64,000 bases of DNA from Streptococcus shenyangsis (GCF_006385785.1 NZ_VFSH01000003.1:124001-188000); one strand, 5' to 3'; positions 1 to 10,800 are shown, counted from the first letter of the stretch. A program made the numbers and translations. Notes: generated by a model not told the origin, from the sequence alone.

Positions 1-646
1 CTACTGGAGCAGTGTACTCTGGTTTTTCATGAACTTCGGGCTCAACCAGATTACCACCAACTGGTGCTGTATGTTCTGGTTTTTCTGCTTTAGGCGCTTC
101 ATTAGGGATACTTTGAATTTCAGATACTGGAACATTTTTTGTCCCCTCATTCTTATGTTGAATTTCTGAAATTGCATCATCATCAAGCGGTAAGTATCCA
201 ATATAACGATATCCAGCAATTTGAACTACTCCTTCATGACTTGGAGCTTTCAAAGGATTGCTTATATCGAGAGCTTGCATACTAGAAAGACTAATCAGTC
301 CGATAGTAGTAACTAAGAACAAACTACTAACTTTTTTCTTTTTATGAACCAAAAGGACTAAACTACCAACAGCTAATAGACCTAAAGCTGTAAGCACAGA
401 AGTCGATGAACCTGTCGCAGGAAGAGTTTCCTGCTGATAAATAAGAGCATAAGTTACCTCATTATCAGTAGGAATTCCTGCTTGAATCTTGCTTTGTTCT
501 TCCTTTGTAAGAGCGCTTTTTTCAATGTAATGATAGGTAGAAGCATGAATGACTGACGGTGCGACCAAGATACTTCCGAGTAAAACTGAACCAACAATCC
601 CACAGATTTTTCGGATTGAAAACCGTTCTTTTTTAAATAATGACAA
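1..646 (-). CDS. IgA1-protease-family zinc metalloprotease, N-terminal part (ZmpD-like), cut by window edge
   Basis: Only the first 215 codons are present. I take the start as TTG at 646-644, because an AAGGTG ribosome site lies 7 nt upstream and no ATG fits. The protein opens SLFKKERFSIRK, a YSIRK-type signal, and then a hydrophobic segment ending near VIHA. LPATG sits about 80 residues in, followed by a membrane segment and KKKK. This N-terminal sorting signal is characteristic of streptococcal IgA1 protease and Zmp enzymes. A GYRYIGYLP segment and then KPEHTAPV/KPEYTAPV repeats follow. The gene lies 41 nt downstream of iga in the same direction. A zmpD gene is known beside iga in some strains, so ZmpD is the likely identity, but the catalytic domain is outside the window. 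The family call is firm; the paralogue name is an inference. Confidence 0.8.
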   Translation of the reverse strand, partial: MSLFKKERFSIRKICGIVGSVLLGSILVAPSVIHASTYHYIEKSALTKEEQSKIQAGIPTDNEVTYALIYQQETLPATGSSTSVLTALGLLAVGSLVLLVHKKKKVSSLFLVTTIGLISLSSMQALDISNPLKAPSHEGVVQIAGYRYIGYLPLDDDAISEIQHKNEGTKNVPVSEIQSIPNEAPKAEKPEHTAPVGGNLVEPEVHEKPEYTAPV

Positions 647-687
647 GCGTAATCACCTTCTTTAATTTTATTTCCTAATAGTAAACA

Positions 688-3600
688 CTATTTTTTATTT
701 TCAAAAATTGAACTTCTAAAATCATCAGTTTGATTTAGATAGGCCTTAAACACTGCTCTCTTTAACTTATGAACTGCACTATCATATTCTGGATTATAGT
801 TGTCCCAAGAATAACGATTCTCATCTGCATCCTTACGGACAGCTTCGTCCATTAATCGTTGCAGTTCTTCTACACTATGAATCGTCTTTCTTGCAAAACT
901 TGCCCAAGATTTGGTTGGATCGTTGAAGGTCACCTTTTTCAAGTTTCCAAACTGACCCACCCGTTCTTGGTACATAGCTGTCTTAAATTCTGCCCAAGTT
1001 TTATACTTACCTTCAAATACCTTTTCCAAAACAAGATCATCTGTCACCAATCCTCGTTCTTTACCATAAAGATTGATAGTTTTCCCTTGTTGTTTAGCAA
1101 TTTCCTCGTATTGGTTTGAGATATAAGGTACCATTCCATCCTTAAAACCTTTGGCAGCCAAAAGTTCATAAGCTATCCTACGTCCCATCAAATCACCCGG
1201 AGTTCCCTTACTGCTCAGAGCCGAATAGATTGGGGCAAAGAGTTTAATCGTATAGTAACCATTTCTTTCATATTCCCCAGACTTATATTCACGAGCTGAC
1301 AAGATATTATTTTTAATTAAACTATCAAAGGTAGTCAATTTTTTGGCATCTTCTTCTGTCAGATTTTGTACAACGTTAGTAGCGTAAATCTCATTTCCAT
1401 CTGCAGGATCTTTCACGTATTTATTCTCGATTTTTCTCAGAGCCGTCATTTTCTGATAAGCATCTAACTGTTTCACAATAGATTGCCCTTCGAGATATTC
1501 CAACATGTAAACGACATCAAACATATTGTGGACGTAGTTCTGAAGATCTGCTGCGTCATTAAATCTTGTAGTTGGATCAAGTACTTGCAATCGCTGGCCT
1601 TCTGTACTATCTGATGTTTTATGTTTCAAGATAGAGTTGATGGTAATGGTTGCATCACTTGGTTGATCAGGAGCTTGCAATAAGCCTTTTGCGAAGAACT
1701 CCGGTCCTAAGCCACTTCTTCGACCATAGCCACCAAGGTAAATATCCTGATCTGAATCATGTGTCATCTCATGGGTATAGGTGATAGCTCCATCCTTATC
1801 TAACATACGATAGGACATATAGTAAACGCCATCTCCAGTTGCATAAGCACCATGGTGATTGTGAACTACTTTATTCCCCACTGGACCAAAGAAATTCTTC
1901 ATCGCCGGATTAGTACTATCAAACTGAGCCTCAACTGTAGCTTTTCCAGATGTTGTATCATCTCCAAACTTATAGGCATCATAAAGTAAAATTGTACGAT
2001 AGAGCTTTTCACGTCCTTCTTTATCTAAAATACGATACCAATAATCATAGTGATCTCGCTGACGTTTGGCTGTTTCACGTGCATTATCTTCAACAAACTT
2101 ATTGAGTTCATCTCCAGCCTTATAATCGCTGTTGCGGTAGCGATCGTAAGCGCCAAATCCTAGGCTAGACAAGGTTGAGATGACAAATACAGATCTTTCT
2201 GGCAAGGTGAGGAGAGGCAAGACCATATTGCGGTATTTCCAAGTACTACTAGTAATTCTGTCATAAACACCGATAGAATACTTAGTCCCTGCTTGCTCTT
2301 GCTTGGCTTTGACCTCTGCAATAGTGGATTTTTCTTCGACAATGAAAGCTTTGGTCTGTTTTTTAAACCAGTCATTATTGCTAGTGTTTGGTAAAAAGAC
2401 TTTTCGGTAATTTTCTAGCGTGCTAAACAAATCTGTCGTTCCATGATGGCTGGAAAGACTGATAGCATAAGTATCGACATTGTTTTTAGCAAGAAGATTG
2501 TTAAAGCCAGATTTACCTAACTCAATCAGAGTATCTAATGGTGAAGTATTTCCTTTACCAAAGAAGTCTGGACGATACATCACCAGGTCTTTGACATTCA
2601 CTTGACCATAGCTAAAGTTATACCAACGTTCTAAATAAGTTAAACCGAGTAGCAAGGCTTCCTTATTGTTCTTGATTTTATCTACAAGATAGCCTCTGGT
2701 AACTGGGGTGTCACCAGCAAGTCCAGCATCTGCTGATAAAAGTTTTTTCAAACTGTTTGCCAAATCTTGTTTTGTTTTGACGAACTGGTCTTCCAGATAG
2801 AGCTCAGTTTGCTTGACATCTGGAGAAATTCCGAGTGTCTTTCTGATGGCATCCGACTTATAGTCAACCTTTTGTAAGTCAGGTAAGACTTGCTTAATGA
2901 TAGAGTCTTGGTCATACAAGAATTGATTTGGAGTGTAGAGGAGTCCTGTATCCCCTAAGCTATATTCTGCTAGCTTGGCAAAATCAGTCTGGTACTTGAG
3001 ATCGAGCTTCTCAGATGAATGGTCCTGATAGTGAAGCAAGAGCTTATTTGCAGTCTGTTTGTTGGAAACAATATCTGTGATTACTTGGTCATCCTTCATC
3101 ATAACTGCGGACAAGAGTTCTTTTTGATATAAGAGACTGTTCTCCTTGACCAGATTTCCGTATTTCACGATGGTCGACTTGTTATAGAAAGGTAACAATT
3201 TTTCAATGTTCTTATAAACCAAAGCACGCTTAGCTTGATAATGCTTCACCTTAGAAAAATCACTTTCTTTACTACCACTTGTTGAAAGGGGCTCCACTGT
3301 TGGAGGAGTGAGAGGATTGATTTCTGCTTTTTTATTCGTCACTTCAGAAGCATCTAGCATTGTTCCTCTTTCTTCAAAGGATTCTTTGCTGACGACTTCA
3401 TCCCTAACCAAGGTGACATTGTATACTCTGTTCGCCTTGCTGCTGAATGTGTCCTTCACCTTCATTCCATTGTAGTGGTAACCGGTAATGGCATTCCCGT
3501 TGGTTACATTGACATCACTTAGTACATTGGTCAATCTTCCTGCATGCTGTTCCTCATTCGTCTTTCGATCCCACAAATATCCAGCCACACCCGCAACTCT

Positions 3601-6456
3601 ACCAAAGTGCTTGACATTGTTGATATCACCTTCAGCATAGCTATCCTGTATATGCGCATCTTGGTCTACTAGACCTGCTAGCCCACCAACAGTCTGATCT
3701 GAACTATTGGTGTTGGATGAAATGGCTACTGTCGCTTTTGACTTAGTCAGTGAAGATTTGCTTCCTGTCAAATGACCGATCAGACCACCGATATTATAGG
3801 CAGCAGTTGTTTCATAGGTATTGACAATTCTTCCCTTGAAACTGCTCTCTGCGATGCTTGATTGGTCTGCCTTAGCAAGCAATCCACCGATACCACGTTC
3901 TCCAGCCAGAACACCATCGACATGAACTTGTTTAATCTTTGTGTTATTCTGAGCTTCATTTGCCAGTGAACCAATATCATTTTTCCCTGAAATAGCAACA
4001 TTTTTTAGACTTAGTTTTTCTACTGTAGCACCACTCAAGTTTTCAAACAGAGGTTTTTTCAAATTATAGATAGCATACTTCTTACCATCTTTTTCTCCAA
4101 TCAAATGACCAGTAAAGGTTCCCTTGATATAGGATTTATCATCAGGACCAAGCTCCACTTCGTTAGCATTCAGGCTAGCTGCTAAATGATAGGTTCCAGA
4201 GAGATTTTGGTTTATAGCTTTGACCAGATTACTAAAGGAAGTAAAGTTTGTATTTTCCTCTTTAGACTTCTTATCGAGGTAGAAGGTGAAATGGTCGACA
4301 TATTTATTGTTCTGCTCTTGCTGGAGTTTCTCAGCCTTAGCTGTAATTTTATAAACTGGCTGACCATTTCTTTCCTCTTCAGTAATTGAAGCGACTGGTA
4401 GATAGACATCTTTAAATGCCGAAGATTTTACCTTGACAAAGTAATTATCCGTATTCTTTGGAATTCCATCCAATGAGATATGTTGTTTATAATTCCCATT
4501 CGTCTGGCTGTACAACTCAATATCCGAAACATTTCTTAATTCGAGTGTTTTTTCTGGATCTGTTTCTTTCGGCTTCTCAATCGGAGTTTCAGGTTTTAAT
4601 TGCTCAATATTCCCCTTATATTCAGGAAGTGGATCTACCTGTTCCGGCTCACCTTTGTCAGTTACAACCGCTTCTGGTAACGCTGGGTGAATCTCTGGTT
4701 CGCCTTTGTCGGTTACTACAGCCTCTGGTAAGACGGGTTGGACTGCAGGTTCACCTTTGTCAGTTACTACAGCTTCGGGAAACTCTGGTTGAACTGCAGG
4801 CTCCCCTTTGTCGGTTACAACTGCTTCTGGTAACTCTGGCTGAACTGCAGGTTCACCTTTATCGGTTACAACAGCTTCTGGCAACTCTGGTTGAACTGCA
4901 GGCTCCCCTTTGTCGGTTACAACTGCTTCTGGTAATTCAGGTTGAACTTCCGACTCACCTTTGGCGCTTACAACTGCTTCTGGTAACGCAGGTTGGACTG
5001 CAGGCTCGCCTTTGTCACTTACTACAGCTTCTGGTAAGGCAGATTGGGTTGCAGGTTCCCCTTTATCGGTTATAACAGCTTCTGGCAACTCTGCTTGAAC
5101 TGCAGGCTCCCCTTTGTCGGTTACAACTGCTTCTGGTAACTTTGGCTGAACTGCAGGTTCACCTTTGTCACTTACTACAGCCTCTGGTAAGACGGGTTGG
5201 ACTGCAGGTTCACCTTTGTCAGTTACAACAGCTTCTGGCAACTCTGGTTGAACTGCAGGCTCCCCTTTGTCGGTTACAACTGCTTCTGGTAACGCAGGTT
5301 GGACTGCAGGCTCGCCTTTGTCACTTACTACAGCTTCTGGTAAGGCAGATTGGGTTGCAGGTTCCCCTTTATCGGTTATAACAGCTTCTGGCAACTCTGC
5401 TTGAACTGCAGGCTCCCCTTTGTCGGTTACAACTGCTTCTGGTAACTTTGGCTGAACTGCAGGTTCACCTTTGTCACTTACTACAGCCTCTGGTAAGACG
5501 GGTTGGACTGCAGGTTCACCTTTGTCAGTTACTACAGCTTCGGGAAACTCTGGTTGAACTGCAGGCTCCCCTTTGTCGGTTACAACTGCTTCTGGTAAGG
5601 CAGATTGGGTTGCAGGTTCGCCTTTTGCGCTTACAACGGCAGAATTTGAAGATTGTTTCTCTTCTTTTCTTGGATTGGTTAATTCTGCAGAGAGAGTTTT
5701 TTCAACTACTTGAACTTCTGTCGGCTTAGTTGAAGAAACAGATGTTTGTTCCTGCATAGCTTGTACTGTTGATGGATTCTCGACAAAATTCGGTGTAACA
5801 CTATAATCCACCTTTTGTTGATTTTTAGGAGTAGCTACTGATTTCTCTTGATTACTTACTTTAGATTCAGAAGTTATGTTTCCCTCTTTGATATATCCAA
5901 CATATCTGTAACCTGAAATATCTTTAGGAAGAGGTAATTTTTCTCCTGAGATTAATTCATAGTCAGTATTGTAATTCAGTAAGAGATTATTTTCTAAAGC
6001 ATGAGCTGAAACTAAGACACCATTTCCTATTCCTGCAACCAATACTAAATGTAATACTGTTTTATTCTTAACTTTTTTCTTAGAAACGGCAAAAATTAAA
6101 ATTCCCAGAGCTGCTAAGCTAGCACCAGCAACTAAGGCTTGCATCTCATTCTTGCTTCCAGTATTTGGCAATTCCCCCAATTGATTCTGGGAATTTAATT
6201 TATAAACAAGATAATAAGTCTCATCATCATTCTCCACGTATGTCGGAATATCATAGACAAGCTGCTTCTTTTCTTCTGATGATAGTTCTGACTCTGTCAC
6301 ATATTTATAGTGAACACCTTTAGTCTCTTGAGCTTCTACAGCTGAACTAGCTAATACAGACACAAAAAATAAACTTGAAATCGTTGCAGATACAAGTCCT
6401 ACTGATAATTTTCTAAATGAAAAACGCTGCTGTTTTTCACCAAAATACTTTTCCAT
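688..6456 (-). CDS. iga: IgA1 protease, zinc metalloendopeptidase (M26 family)
   Basis: Secreted, cell-wall-linked metalloprotease that cuts the hinge of human IgA1. The protein has 1922 aa. It starts with a YSIRK-like signal (RFSFRK, residues 11-16), followed by LPNTG at 96-100 and two hydrophobic segments (about 105-124 and 133-152), the N-terminal anchoring layout of this family. Residues 273-610 are about 20 tandem 17-aa repeats (PEAVVTDKGEPAVQPEL type). The central region carries GLUG-like beta repeats (IGSLANEA, GIGGLLAKADQ, IGGLIGHLTG). The catalytic zinc motif is HEMTH at 1562-1566 with the downstream ligand Glu at 1586. The C-terminus SIFENKK matches pneumococcal Iga. Unlike the pneumococcal Iga I recall, no G5-type domain is visible between the N-terminal region and the repeats. 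ATG start with GGAGG upstream. Confidence 0.95.
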   Translation of the reverse strand: MEKYFGEKQQRFSFRKLSVGLVSATISSLFFVSVLASSAVEAQETKGVHYKYVTESELSSEEKKQLVYDIPTYVENDDETYYLVYKLNSQNQLGELPNTGSKNEMQALVAGASLAALGILIFAVSKKKVKNKTVLHLVLVAGIGNGVLVSAHALENNLLLNYNTDYELISGEKLPLPKDISGYRYVGYIKEGNITSESKVSNQEKSVATPKNQQKVDYSVTPNFVENPSTVQAMQEQTSVSSTKPTEVQVVEKTLSAELTNPRKEEKQSSNSAVVSAKGEPATQSALPEAVVTDKGEPAVQPEFPEAVVTDKGEPAVQPVLPEAVVSDKGEPAVQPKLPEAVVTDKGEPAVQAELPEAVITDKGEPATQSALPEAVVSDKGEPAVQPALPEAVVTDKGEPAVQPELPEAVVTDKGEPAVQPVLPEAVVSDKGEPAVQPKLPEAVVTDKGEPAVQAELPEAVITDKGEPATQSALPEAVVSDKGEPAVQPALPEAVVSAKGESEVQPELPEAVVTDKGEPAVQPELPEAVVTDKGEPAVQPELPEAVVTDKGEPAVQPEFPEAVVTDKGEPAVQPVLPEAVVTDKGEPEIHPALPEAVVTDKGEPEQVDPLPEYKGNIEQLKPETPIEKPKETDPEKTLELRNVSDIELYSQTNGNYKQHISLDGIPKNTDNYFVKVKSSAFKDVYLPVASITEEERNGQPVYKITAKAEKLQQEQNNKYVDHFTFYLDKKSKEENTNFTSFSNLVKAINQNLSGTYHLAASLNANEVELGPDDKSYIKGTFTGHLIGEKDGKKYAIYNLKKPLFENLSGATVEKLSLKNVAISGKNDIGSLANEAQNNTKIKQVHVDGVLAGERGIGGLLAKADQSSIAESSFKGRIVNTYETTAAYNIGGLIGHLTGSKSSLTKSKATVAISSNTNSSDQTVGGLAGLVDQDAHIQDSYAEGDINNVKHFGRVAGVAGYLWDRKTNEEQHAGRLTNVLSDVNVTNGNAITGYHYNGMKVKDTFSSKANRVYNVTLVRDEVVSKESFEERGTMLDASEVTNKKAEINPLTPPTVEPLSTSGSKESDFSKVKHYQAKRALVYKNIEKLLPFYNKSTIVKYGNLVKENSLLYQKELLSAVMMKDDQVITDIVSNKQTANKLLLHYQDHSSEKLDLKYQTDFAKLAEYSLGDTGLLYTPNQFLYDQDSIIKQVLPDLQKVDYKSDAIRKTLGISPDVKQTELYLEDQFVKTKQDLANSLKKLLSADAGLAGDTPVTRGYLVDKIKNNKEALLLGLTYLERWYNFSYGQVNVKDLVMYRPDFFGKGNTSPLDTLIELGKSGFNNLLAKNNVDTYAISLSSHHGTTDLFSTLENYRKVFLPNTSNNDWFKKQTKAFIVEEKSTIAEVKAKQEQAGTKYSIGVYDRITSSTWKYRNMVLPLLTLPERSVFVISTLSSLGFGAYDRYRNSDYKAGDELNKFVEDNARETAKRQRDHYDYWYRILDKEGREKLYRTILLYDAYKFGDDTTSGKATVEAQFDSTNPAMKNFFGPVGNKVVHNHHGAYATGDGVYYMSYRMLDKDGAITYTHEMTHDSDQDIYLGGYGRRSGLGPEFFAKGLLQAPDQPSDATITINSILKHKTSDSTEGQRLQVLDPTTRFNDAADLQNYVHNMFDVVYMLEYLEGQSIVKQLDAYQKMTALRKIENKYVKDPADGNEIYATNVVQNLTEEDAKKLTTFDSLIKNNILSAREYKSGEYERNGYYTIKLFAPIYSALSSKGTPGDLMGRRIAYELLAAKGFKDGMVPYISNQYEEIAKQQGKTINLYGKERGLVTDDLVLEKVFEGKYKTWAEFKTAMYQERVGQFGNLKKVTFNDPTKSWASFARKTIHSVEELQRLMDEAVRKDADENRYSWDNYNPEYDSAVHKLKRAVFKAYLNQTDDFRSSIFENKK
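4627..5640 (-). repeat. 51-bp tandem repeat array inside iga (about 20 units, with a 306-bp higher-order duplication)
   Basis: About twenty 51-bp units encode 17-aa repeats, core EAVVTDKGEPAVQ. Units 2-7 (5290-5595) and 8-13 (4984-5289) have the same order of variant units (PVL, PKL, AEL, SAL, PAL endings), so a six-unit block of 306 bp was duplicated as a whole. Units 17-18 repeat the EF/VL pair of units 2-3. The array is in frame and is coding sequence, not a CRISPR. Confidence 0.9.
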
Positions 6457-6543
6457 TATTCCTCCTTGAAATAAAATTTAAAAATATGTAAGGCAAACTT
6501 TATTATATTAGCTTGTTATCTTATAAAAAGGTAACATACTTTA

Positions 6544-6549
6544 ATTATA
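6544..6549 (-). promoter_or_regulatory. Candidate iga promoter -10 (TATAAT)
   Basis: A perfect TATAAT on the minus strand about 90 nt upstream of the iga ATG. No convincing -35 is found at 16-18 nt, so this is tentative. Confidence 0.35.
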
Positions 6550-6666
6550 CTCTTAATTTACCAAAAAGTCTTAAAATTGCGTTACGTTTTCATACTTTGT
6601 TTTATATATAAAATACCAAGCAATAATGTTTGCAATTTCCTATTTTCTCTTTTTGGATAAAATGTA

Positions 6667-6693
6667 ACCTACCATGAAATTTCCACGGTAGGT
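6667..6693 (-). terminator. Hairpin after the rexB-rexA-hypothetical operon
   Basis: A 10-bp inverted repeat (ACCTACCGTG / CATGGTAGGT with one G-U pair) lies just after the stop of the 392-aa gene. The following T-run is weak. Confidence 0.55.
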
Positions 6694-6698
6694 GCTAC

Positions 6699-7877
6699 TT
6701 ATATCACTAATCGTTCTAAAAATGGTTTGAGGCAGTTGAGGAGAATTCCTTCTATCCAGCTTTCTTGTGCTGAGGAGAGATGATCTGTCTGGAGACTTTC
6801 TTTTAGAAAATCTCGGACTTGTTCTGGTGCGATTTCAAACTCAAAGGCTTTCATTTTATAGAAAAAGTCGAGCAGATGGTCGGATAGGTATTCAGTTGAA
6901 AAGGGGACTTCTCCACTTTTTCGATATTCTAATAAGAGTCGAGCAAATCGGGATTTTTCTTCAGGAAGCTCACGAAAATAGGAATTGAGGAGCCAGGTCT
7001 GCTTCTGCTTTCTTTCACTTGGATCCTGAGCAGCAATTCGTTGGTCTTTTTCCAGCTCTTTTTGGTATTGTTTGGCCTTGATAGCCCTTTCTGTTCTATT
7101 TTTACCAAAAAGAATTTTCTCCCACTTGCGTTCTTCTTGGGTTAGGGTTTCTGTAAAGCCAAAGTAATCTTGATAGGCACGCTCTGCTGGTCCCATTGCT
7201 AGAACCAGATTGTCTGCATACTGCTTGGCGATTTTATCCCTCTTCTTGCGCTCTTTCTCTGCTTGGATACGGAGTTCTTGTTCGTAGTCAATTTTCTCCT
7301 TGCCTAGTTTGACAAGGTAGAGTTGGTCATCCGATTTCCCAAGTAAAAAGGGTTTGATACACTTTTCAAGGACTTCTTCCATCCGAGCCTTTTTCTTTGG
7401 CTCCGCCTTGGTCCAACTTCCTCCTTGAAAGACTTCTAGGAAGAGCTGGTAGTCTTTCTCAGGTGAGAACTGATTGCCACGATTGGGTTTAAAAACACCT
7501 TTTTCCCAGAGCCACTTTAGAAGACGCTCGTCAAAGTCACTTTTATTGACCTTGATTTTCTCCTTTTTCTGGGCTTTTCTGGTCAGATTTTCAACCTTTC
7601 TGAGCAGTTTTTCTTCCTCTTCCAGTTGCTGGTCAAGGGTCAATCGATGAAAATGACGAACACAGTCGCTACCAATCGGAAAGAGGCGTTGGCCTGTGAC
7701 ACCATTAAAGAGTTCGTAGGCGTACTTGATGGCATTCCCACAGACACAATTGCTACGGCCGATACCGTTAAAAATCAAGGAAACTTCATTCCATTCCTTG
7801 GTAGCTTGTTCCCAAGTATCAGCTTTTGAAGCCTGTAAAACCGCATCGTGTAGGGATTTTCTAACTGGAAGTGTCAT
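6699..7877 (-). CDS. Conserved hypothetical protein with N-terminal Cys cluster, linked to rexAB
   Basis: Protein of 392 aa; I do not recognise a named family. The N-terminus has CVC at 44-46 and another Cys at 72 (GSDCVRHF), which resembles a small zinc-finger or treble-clef module. From about 95 onward it is highly charged and helical (KKEKIK, EKERKKRDKIAKQ, KQYQKELEKDQR), with coiled-coil character, and the last 100 residues look globular. It begins 17 nt after the rexA stop on the same strand and ends at a hairpin, so it is probably the third gene of the rexBA transcript. A link to DNA repair is suggested only by position. ATG start with a GGAGAC-type ribosome site. Confidence 0.75.
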   Translation of the reverse strand: MTLPVRKSLHDAVLQASKADTWEQATKEWNEVSLIFNGIGRSNCVCGNAIKYAYELFNGVTGQRLFPIGSDCVRHFHRLTLDQQLEEEEKLLRKVENLTRKAQKKEKIKVNKSDFDERLLKWLWEKGVFKPNRGNQFSPEKDYQLFLEVFQGGSWTKAEPKKKARMEEVLEKCIKPFLLGKSDDQLYLVKLGKEKIDYEQELRIQAEKERKKRDKIAKQYADNLVLAMGPAERAYQDYFGFTETLTQEERKWEKILFGKNRTERAIKAKQYQKELEKDQRIAAQDPSERKQKQTWLLNSYFRELPEEKSRFARLLLEYRKSGEVPFSTEYLSDHLLDFFYKMKAFEFEIAPEQVRDFLKESLQTDHLSSAQESWIEGILLNCLKPFLERLVI

Positions 7878-7894
7878 GATGTCTCCTTTCTAGA

Positions 7895-10800
7895 TTATAC
7901 TTTTACAACTTGAACTTCGTCTTTACCAAGTAAAATCAAGTATTTTTCAATATATTCAATCGAATAGGCTCGAGACAAAGCCTCTCCGTATAGGGCTAAC
8001 TGACCATGATAACGGTCTATGAGTTGACTTGGATCATCATAGCGGTCTGTCTTATAGTCGAACAGAACGATTTTATCCTCGTAAAGTAGATAGCCATCAA
8101 GAATACCACGGACAACGAAGTCTTCCTGACTCTTTTGGTCTCGTTTGAGCATGGAGAAGGGTTGCTCGCGGTAGAGATGGTTGGTATTAGCAAGAATTTC
8201 CTGACCAAGTGCTGTGTCAAAGAATGCAAGAATTTTAGCAAGATCGATCTTGTCTCTGACAGCTGTGCTGGTTTGAACTTGTTTGAGAGTTTCTGTCAGG
8301 CTAGCAAGTGTTGGTCGCTGACTGAGGTCAATTCTCTGCATGAGTTCGTGGGTAACACTACCAATCTCAGCTCCAGTTACCTTTTCTTTAGTTGAAAAAT
8401 CTGGTAGATCAAAGCTAATTTTCTTGTCTACTGACTGGCCTTGACCAGCAATCTCGACACCTTCCATACCCATAACTGGTTCGTAGAATTTCTTGATTTG
8501 ACTTGGGGTTTGAACACTAGGAAGTTCAATGGCTGCGCGGTGAAGAGTATTATAAACTTCCACCTCTTTCAGCATTTCAAGAGCTTCTTTGATGGTTTCT
8601 GACTGGCGATTGTCTGCTTGGGAGCTATCTTGGAGAGGGTTCTTGTTTTTCAATTCTCCGATAGCTTCTCTAGTCAGCTGATCTTCACCAACAAAACGAT
8701 AACTAAAGTTGAGATTATCCTTTGCAAACATTTTACTGATAGCCCAAATCCAATCTTGGAAATTCTTGGCTTGAAGTCTAGTGTTGCTATTTAGTTTTCC
8801 ATTTTTAGCTGCTGGGTATTCTTTGGCTTCCAGCTTTTCACGAGAACCTTTACCGACAAGATAGAGCTTTTTCTCAGCCCGTGTCATAGCAACATACAGT
8901 AGACGCATTTGCTCAGAATAGCTTGCCAGCTGTAATTCTTCTTCGTTCTGTCTATAGGTCAGACTAGGAATGGAGAGTTTGATGGTTTTAGGATAGTGAT
9001 CTTCCACTGCTCCTGTCTCCATTTTGGCAATGTATTTGACACCAAGACCATTCTGACGGCTGAGAATGACCTCTGACATAGAGTCTTGCTTGTTGAAATC
9101 TTGATCCATATTGAGGATAAAGACGTAAGGAAACTCCAGCCCTTTACTCTTGTGGATGGTCATGAGCTCTACTGCATCTTTTGGCGGTGCGACGGCCACG
9201 CTTGCAAGATCGTGTTGGGCTTCTAGGACCTTGTCAATCATGCTAATAAAACGTGACAAGCCCTTGAAATTACTCTTTTCAAACTGGTCAGCTCGCAGTG
9301 CTAGGGCATAGAGATTGGCCTGTCTAGCAGGACCATTTGGCAAGGCTCCAACATAGTCATAATAAAAACGGTCGTTATAAATCTTCCAAATCAAGTCATA
9401 GAGGGAGTGTGTTTTGGCATACAGGCGCCAAGAAGCCAAGATATCCATGAATTGCTTTAGTTTCTCAGCTAGAGCCGTGTGAATCAAGCCTTTTTGACTA
9501 CTTGCCAGTTTTTGTGCATTGATCAGTTTTTCATAGAGATTTTCTTGGACTTTATCCTCTGCTTTCTGAAGGGACAAACGTGCTAACTCGTCCTCATCAA
9601 AGCCAAACATTGGAGACTTCATAAGGGCAACCAAGGCATAGTCTTGAAGAGGATTGTGAATGATACGAAGGGTGTCTAGCATGACTTGCACTTCTAGGGA
9701 TTGGAGATAATTGTTTTGCTCTCCGTCAGTTTTGACAGGAATCCCATACTCAGACAGGGCGAGGAGAATCTGGTCATTACGACTGCGACTAGAGGTCAGA
9801 AGGGCAATTTCCTTAAAGGCAACACCTTGTTCCTTGTGGAGTTTCAGAATCTCCTTGATGACTAAGCGCATTTCGCCTGTTAGTTTCGTTTCTGTTTGAC
9901 TATCTTCTTCCTCACTTGTATCGTCCTTATCATAGAGGAGAAATTCTGCCTTGTTGTCTGGATTGGGGGTCAGTTTAGTATTGGCAAAAACAAGCTGGTG
10001 CATGTTATCATAGTTGATTTCGCCGACCTCTTGGTCCATGAGACGTTCAAAGACATGGTTGGTTGCTGACAGCACTTCTGAACTACTACGGAAATTTTCC
10101 TTGAGGAGAATCAGCTTGCCCTCTTTTGGATTTTGCGCATAGCGTTGAAATTTCTCATTGAAAATCTGCGGATCTGCCTGACGAAAACGATAGATAGATT
10201 GCTTGATATCTCCCACCATAAAGCGATTGTTGCCATTAGATAGCAATTCCAACATCCGTTCTTGAATGTGATTGGTATCTTGATACTCATCGACCATGAC
10301 TTCGTGGAAACGTTCCTGATAAGCTTCACGAACTTGCGGGAAATTTTCTAAAATCTCAATGGTGTAATGGCTGATATCAGCGAATTCAAAGGCATTTTCC
10401 TGGCGTTTACGCTGACGATAAGCTTCCACAAAATCACTCATGAAGGTTTGGAAAGTCTTAGCTAGTTCCCAGGTCTCTCCATGATAACGTTCTTGATAGT
10501 CGAGAATGGTTATCTGGTCTGACAGTTGTCCTAGTTTAGCAAACTGGGTCTTTCTCTCTTCGTTGTAGGCATCGGCCAGTGGCTTCAGATCAGCCTTACG
10601 ACTCGCATTGGTCAGAGCTCGGCCGTTTTTCTCTTTCGAAATTGCGACAACACGCGAAAGCACCGCTTGATAATCCTGACTATCCGACTCTTGATTTAAG
10701 GAGCCAATTTCATCCAGAATAAACTGGACATTTTCTAGATAAGCAGCCTTTGGAAACTCCTTGGCATCATTATCCAGATGATAACGGAAGAAACTTTCCA

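Noticed and set aside
4627..5640. Regular 51-bp repeats as a possible CRISPR array
   Set aside because: No repeat/spacer alternation; all units are similar, in frame and translate to 17-aa repeats of Iga.
4458..5729. Three long plus-strand ORFs opposite the Iga repeats
   Set aside because: They are Leu/Gln-rich shadows created by the 51-bp coding repeats; the real product is on the minus strand.
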